Positions 60,601 to 64,000 of a stretch of DNA of 64,000 nt are shown piece after piece. The DNA is from Mycolicibacterium moriokaense (lineage in GTDB: Bacteria > Actinomycetota > Actinomycetes > Mycobacteriales > Mycobacteriaceae). Below the pieces are notes generated by a model. It saw nothing but the letters and a program-made list of their open reading frames with translations. It searched no databases and had not been told where the DNA came from. The first letter of the stretch is position 1, and each line of letters starts with the position of its first letter. The position numbers and the translations under genes were made by a program. The stretch is from contig NZ_QQBJ01000005.1 of the NCBI RefSeq assembly GCF_003347205.1, positions 310,001-374,000 on the forward strand, written 5' to 3'.

Positions 60601-62097
60601 GTGACCGAACCCTTTACCGAAAGGTTTGCGGCAGGGCTGGCCGGCTACGGCGACGGACAGTGCATCGAGTCCGGCGGCCGGTGGTACTCCGGCACGGAGG
60701 TGATCGCATACGCCGATGCCATCGCGTCTCTGCTGCGGAAGGCAGGCGTCGCCGACGATGCGCCGGTCGGGCTGGTGGTGCGCAACCGGTTGCCGCATGC
60801 GGCCACCATCATGGGTTTCATCGCGGCGGGTCGTGCGGTCTCGATGATCTACTCCTTTCAGTCGCCGGAGTCGATCGGTCGCGACATCGAGGCGCTGCGT
60901 CTCTCGGCGATCGTCGCCGACGTGCAGGACTGGACCGACGAGGTCGTCGCCGCGGCGAAGAGGGCGGGCAGCGCGGGCGTCGCGCTGTCGTTGCGCGCCC
61001 CGATCGTGGCGGCCGTCCCGGGCTTGGAGCGCCGCGACGCCACGCGATCGCACGCCAAGGCCGAACCCGGTGTGGCGCTGCAGATTCTGACCAGCGGCAC
61101 CACCGGCCCACCCAAACGGCAGTCGGTCAAGACGCAGGTGCTGGAACGAACCGTCTTCAGCGTCACCAGCGGCGAGAGAGCCTCGCCCGGCGCGCCGCCC
61201 GAGTTCTCGTACTGGCAGTTCGGCGGCATCGGCGTCTGCCAGTTGATCGCGGGGGCCTACAACGGCAGGCGGATCGTCATCCTCGAGCGGTTCTCGGTGC
61301 AGAACTGGGTGAACGCGGTCAAGACGCACGGCATCAAGCGCTCAGGCGTGCAACCCGCAGTCATCCGGATGCTGCTCGACGCCGATGTGCCCAAATCCGA
61401 TCTGGCCTCGCTGGAGTTCTTGATCAGCGCGTCGGGGCCGCTGGACCCGGAGACCCGCGATGAGTTCGAGAAGCACTACGGTATCCCGGTCAAGTTGGCG
61501 TACGGCGCAACCGAATTCGCCGGGTCGCTGTGCGCGTGGACGCCCGAGATGGACCGCGAGTTCGGCACGTCGCCGGAGAAGCGCGGCAGCGTCGGGCGAG
61601 CGCTGCCTGACACCGAGTTGCGCATCGTCGACCCGGACAGCGGAGCCGAGATGGCAGTCGGCGAGCACGGGCTGCTGGAGGCCAGGATCACGACGATCAG
61701 CGAAGACTGGATCCGCACCACCGACATCGCCTCGATCGACGACGACGGGTTCGTCACGCTGCACGGCAGGGCCGACGGCGCGATCAACCGCGGCGGGTTC
61801 AAGATCCTGCCCGAGACCGTTCGCAAAGTGTTGATTTCACATCCGGCGGTGCGCGACGCCTGCGTGGTCGGCGTGCCCGATGCCCGGCTGGGGCAGGTGC
61901 CGTTCGCCGCCATCGAAGCCGTGCCCGGGCAGCCGATACCCACCGACGACGACCTGAAAGCTCTTGTCCGGCAGTCGCTGCCGGTGTACAACGTGCCCGT
62001 CGCGTTCGCCGTCGTCGACGACCTGCCGCGCAACCCGGCGCTGAAGGTGAGCCTGCCCGCCGTCGCCGCCCTCTACGAGGCGCGCGAGAACAAGTAG
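60601..62097 (+). CDS. AMP-binding acyl-CoA synthetase/ligase (FadD-like)
   Basis: A 498-aa ANL-superfamily ligase that adenylates a carboxylate and transfers it to CoA. Motifs: P-loop LQILTSGTTGPPKRQS, substrate loop LAYGATEFAGS, hinge RTTDIASIDDDGFVTLHGRAD with INRGGFKILP, and the C-terminal lysine in LPRNPALKVSLP. The last motif deviates from the usual G-K-x-x-R. The substrate (fatty or aromatic acid) is unknown. It follows tetR by 29 bp and has its own promoter. Its end overlaps the convergent methyltransferase gene by 25 bp. Confidence 0.88.
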   Translation: MTEPFTERFAAGLAGYGDGQCIESGGRWYSGTEVIAYADAIASLLRKAGVADDAPVGLVVRNRLPHAATIMGFIAAGRAVSMIYSFQSPESIGRDIEALRLSAIVADVQDWTDEVVAAAKRAGSAGVALSLRAPIVAAVPGLERRDATRSHAKAEPGVALQILTSGTTGPPKRQSVKTQVLERTVFSVTSGERASPGAPPEFSYWQFGGIGVCQLIAGAYNGRRIVILERFSVQNWVNAVKTHGIKRSGVQPAVIRMLLDADVPKSDLASLEFLISASGPLDPETRDEFEKHYGIPVKLAYGATEFAGSLCAWTPEMDREFGTSPEKRGSVGRALPDTELRIVDPDSGAEMAVGEHGLLEARITTISEDWIRTTDIASIDDDGFVTLHGRADGAINRGGFKILPETVRKVLISHPAVRDACVVGVPDARLGQVPFAAIEAVPGQPIPTDDDLKALVRQSLPVYNVPVAFAVVDDLPRNPALKVSLPAVAALYEARENK

Positions 62098-62669
62098 TAC
62101 CGGCCCGATTCCTTGCCGTCGCGCTGGATCGACGGTTCGTCGCCCGACGACAGCAGCGTCCACTCGCCCTCGAACCGTTGCGCCACCTCGGAGGGCTCGA
62201 TGCCCGGCACACCGTAGGAGCCGCCGGGAACGAACTCGACGAGCAACAGCCGAGCGCCGGGTGCCGCCGCCGCTGTCACTTCCCGCGCGTAGGCGCTCCG
62301 GTCGTCGTCGTTCATGCCGTGCAGGCAGCCGTTGTCCACGATCAGGTCGAAGCTCGAACCGATGCCGTCCTGGCCGAGCCGGGTGGCGTCGGCCTGCTCG
62401 AACCGGATGTCGAGGTCCTTCGCCGCGGCCTTCGCTCGTGCCTTGTCGACCGCTTTGTGCACGAAGTCCACGCCGGTGACCCGCCAGCCGTGCTGGGCCA
62501 GATAGATGGCGTTGTCGCCGGTGCCGCAGCCGATGTCCAGGGCGGTCCCGGCCGGCGGCGCGTTGTCGCCCTCGATCAGGTTCGTCAGGGCCGTCGCCAG
62601 TGGATGGCCGTCCCACGGCGTGAAGCCGAGGCGGTAGAAAATCCGGAACAGAAGGCGCCGGGATGTCAC
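62073..62669 (-). CDS. Class I SAM-dependent methyltransferase
   Basis: A 198-aa methyltransferase with the SAM motif ALDIGCGTGDNAIYLAQHGW, acidic GVDF after strand 2, and VDNGCLHGM in motif IV. The fold resembles UbiE/thiopurine-type small-molecule methyltransferases. The target is not known. It lies 1 bp after the PPOX gene on the same strand, so the two probably form an operon. Confidence 0.87.
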   Translation of the reverse strand: MTSRRLLFRIFYRLGFTPWDGHPLATALTNLIEGDNAPPAGTALDIGCGTGDNAIYLAQHGWRVTGVDFVHKAVDKARAKAAAKDLDIRFEQADATRLGQDGIGSSFDLIVDNGCLHGMNDDDRSAYAREVTAAAAPGARLLLVEFVPGGSYGVPGIEPSEVAQRFEGEWTLLSSGDEPSIQRDGKESGRYYLFSRAS

Positions 62670-62670
62670 G

Positions 62671-63096
62671 TCAGATCGATCCGAGATCCGCCGAGTTCCA
62701 GTGCTGGGGGGTCATGTAGATGGTCACGCCCTCGCCGTGTTCTCGGCGCGCGAACTCGAGATAGGCGTCGACCTTCTCGGGCGGCATGTAGCGCTTGACC
62801 ATCTCGACGAGCTGTTCGTCGGTGGCGGGCTCGATGCGGCTGATGGGGCCGTCGACGGAGACGTAACGCACCGTCGGCTCCACCCGGTCGACCATCAACG
62901 TGAACTCACCCTGCGTCTCGATGAGGCGGTGCTTGCGCGAGCCGGCGCCGGTGTGAATCCACGGCTCGCCCCCGGGACTGTACTGATACCAGATCGGCAC
63001 CGTCAGCGGTCCGCGCTTGTCACCCGCGCTCACCGACAGCGCGGCGACGTGCGGCTCGGCCAGAAACTGTTCGCGTTCTTCCTTGGAAAGGGCCAT
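62671..63096 (-). CDS. PPOX-class (pyridoxamine phosphate oxidase-fold) protein, possibly F420-dependent
   Basis: A 141-aa split-barrel flavin/F420-binding protein: ALSVSAGDKRGPLTVPIWYQ and GSRKHRLIETQGEFTLMVD are the typical strands, with a helical end KRYMPPEKVDAYLEFAR. Many mycobacterial members use F420 or bind biliverdin or heme. The exact cofactor cannot be told. It is first in an operon with the methyltransferase gene. Confidence 0.85.
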   Translation of the reverse strand: MALSKEEREQFLAEPHVAALSVSAGDKRGPLTVPIWYQYSPGGEPWIHTGAGSRKHRLIETQGEFTLMVDRVEPTVRYVSVDGPISRIEPATDEQLVEMVKRYMPPEKVDAYLEFARREHGEGVTIYMTPQHWNSADLGSI

Positions 63097-63109
63097 AGGC
63101 CCAAAGTAG

Positions 63110-64000
63110 TCAGAACGGCGGGTCGGTGGTGTTGTGATTCTCTTCGGCCGGCGGCGGGGGTGGCGCGGTCGTGGTGTCCCATTCGGGGAACAGCGCCCGG
63201 CTGCCGGGTTGCGTGACGTAGGTCTTGCCGGTCGGCGAGGTCCAGGTGGCGGAGCCGTCCGCCGCGACGAGCACCGACCAATCGCCGATCCAGAAGGTCT
63301 TCAGCAGATGGTGCTTACGGCAAAGGCAAATCAGGTTCGACGGATGGGTCGGTCCGATCGGATACGGCACGACATGGTCGATATCGCAGCGGTGGGCCGG
63401 TACCCGGCACCCGGGGAACCGGCACGTCAGATCTCGAGCCCGTACGAACGCGGCCAGTTTGGCCGACGGGCGGTAGTGCGGTTCGGGCACGGCGTCACAC
63501 GGGGTCACAAGGCGCTTGAGGGTTGCGCCGTTGGCCAGCAGGTCGGCCAACAAGGGGGTAGGAATCGGTTGGCCATTGTCGGCGATCACTGCGGTGCCGC
63601 GCCCACTTGACGCCGTCTCGGCTGTCCCGCCGGCTTGACGCGCGGCCGCAACGGCAGCCTCGTTCGCGATGACCGAAATCCCCGCCGGCGACCGCGGTGC
63701 GGGCTGTGTCTTCGTCGGGCAGTTTGGGTTGGGGCACCGGCATATGAGGCGATCGTTGAATTCGGCCATGGCGTTCAGGGCGTCCGAGCGGCGCTCCCCG
63801 GCGGACCGGGGGTCGTCCTGGCAGACAGTGGCCGCGATCGCGGCAAGCGTTTTCTCCACCAGGGCGCCACCGGTGGCCAGTAGTCGCCCGAAGATCGACA
63901 CCGTGCCCGCCTCGTCCTCGCGGGTGCCGATGGTGACATCGCGGCCACGGGCGCGCTGCTCGACCTTGATGACCGCGCAGGGGTCGTGCTGATACACCAG
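63110..64000 (-). CDS. DUF222/HNH endonuclease-type protein (13E12 family), 5' end outside window
   Basis: The C-terminal 297 residues of a DUF222-HNH protein; the reading frame stays open through the right edge, so the N-terminus is missing. The HNH motif is CDIDHVVPYP, then SNLICLCRKHHLLK, after a zinc-binding CRFPGCRVPAHR. The middle is the DUF222 region with ISVIANEAAVAAARQAGG. Mycobacterial genomes carry many copies (13E12/REP13E12 family), some of them prophage attachment sites. Function unproven. Confidence 0.85.
   Translation of the reverse strand: MVYQHDPCAVIKVEQRARGRDVTIGTREDEAGTVSIFGRLLATGGALVEKTLAAIAATVCQDDPRSAGERRSDALNAMAEFNDRLICRCPNPNCPTKTQPAPRSPAGISVIANEAAVAAARQAGGTAETASSGRGTAVIADNGQPIPTPLLADLLANGATLKRLVTPCDAVPEPHYRPSAKLAAFVRARDLTCRFPGCRVPAHRCDIDHVVPYPIGPTHPSNLICLCRKHHLLKTFWIGDWSVLVAADGSATWTSPTGKTYVTQPGSRALFPEWDTTTAPPPPPAEENHNTTDPPF

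Noticed and set aside
1-64000. CRISPR arrays, rRNA, tRNA, insertion sequences or phage integrase genes
   Set aside because: None seen: no regularly spaced repeats, no tRNA-like cloverleaf with a GTTCGANTC arm, and no transposase or integrase motifs in any frame. The DUF222/HNH gene at the right edge is not by itself evidence of a prophage.

Overview
The window reads as chromosomal DNA of a mycobacterium, probably a fast-growing Mycolicibacterium-type species. It is GC-rich, uses many GTG starts and 1-4 bp ATGA/GTGA/TGATG gene overlaps, and many genes start directly after a TANNNT -10 box (leaderless). It carries mycobacterial families: an antigen 85-type esterase, DUF3556, a CYP138-like P450, DUF222/HNH (13E12-type), and F420/PPOX proteins. 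A backbone matches, from memory, M. tuberculosis Rv0854 - Rv0855 (far) - Rv0856/0857 - Rv0858c (dapC) - Rv0859 (fadA) - Rv0860 (fadB). Here that backbone is split by accessory blocks.

Layout. 0-5 kb: a secreted repeat protein with YadA-head-like motifs, a LuxR-type STAND ATPase and an antigen 85-like esterase. 5-11.4 kb: an SRPBCC protein, a possible 43-aa ORF, a BTAD (SARP)-STAND regulator and a DUF3556 membrane protein. 11.5-17 kb: a CYP138-like P450 / alpha-beta hydrolase / SDR / quinone-reductase operon facing an MBL-fold and SnoaL-like gene pair. 17-21 kb: a TetR-controlled unit of orphan COX3- and COX4-like subunits, a membrane protein and a phytoene-desaturase-like flavoprotein, with the same palindrome at two promoters. 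21-22 kb: a UBP zinc-finger protein and the Rv0854-like SRPBCC protein.

22-44.4 kb is the main accessory block, between the Rv0854-like and far genes. It holds a second LuxR-STAND regulator and a compact divergent cluster: an AfsA-like double-hotdog protein, an isoprenylcysteine-methyltransferase-like membrane enzyme and a P450 on one side, a 78-aa ORF coupled to a KS-AT polyketide synthase on the other. Two copies of one operator-like palindrome lie in the shared promoter region. The AfsA halves appear in swapped order relative to AfsA, and the PKS stops exactly where a DH domain would begin. Next come four tandem, overlapping paralogues of about 1055 aa (zinc ribbon, class III cyclase domain, STAND ATPase, TPR-like tail), all with the same substitutions at catalytic cyclase positions, then a CDF metal transporter.

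44.4-53.4 kb: far, an SRPBCC protein, an allantoin-utilisation cluster (FCD-GntR, NCS1 permease, hydantoin/allantoin racemase, PuuE allantoinase, allantoicase), dapC and an Old Yellow Enzyme. 53.5-64 kb: fadA-fadB, an S9 peptidase, a TetR/flavin-monooxygenase pair with a duplicated operator, an acyl-CoA synthetase, a methyltransferase, a PPOX protein and the end of a DUF222/HNH gene.

The most promising novelty is the AfsA-like/KS-AT cluster at 24.7-30.7 kb, which could make a butyrolactone- or butenolide-like signal. The quadruple cyclase-STAND array is second. Functions come from motif reading only; no database search was run.
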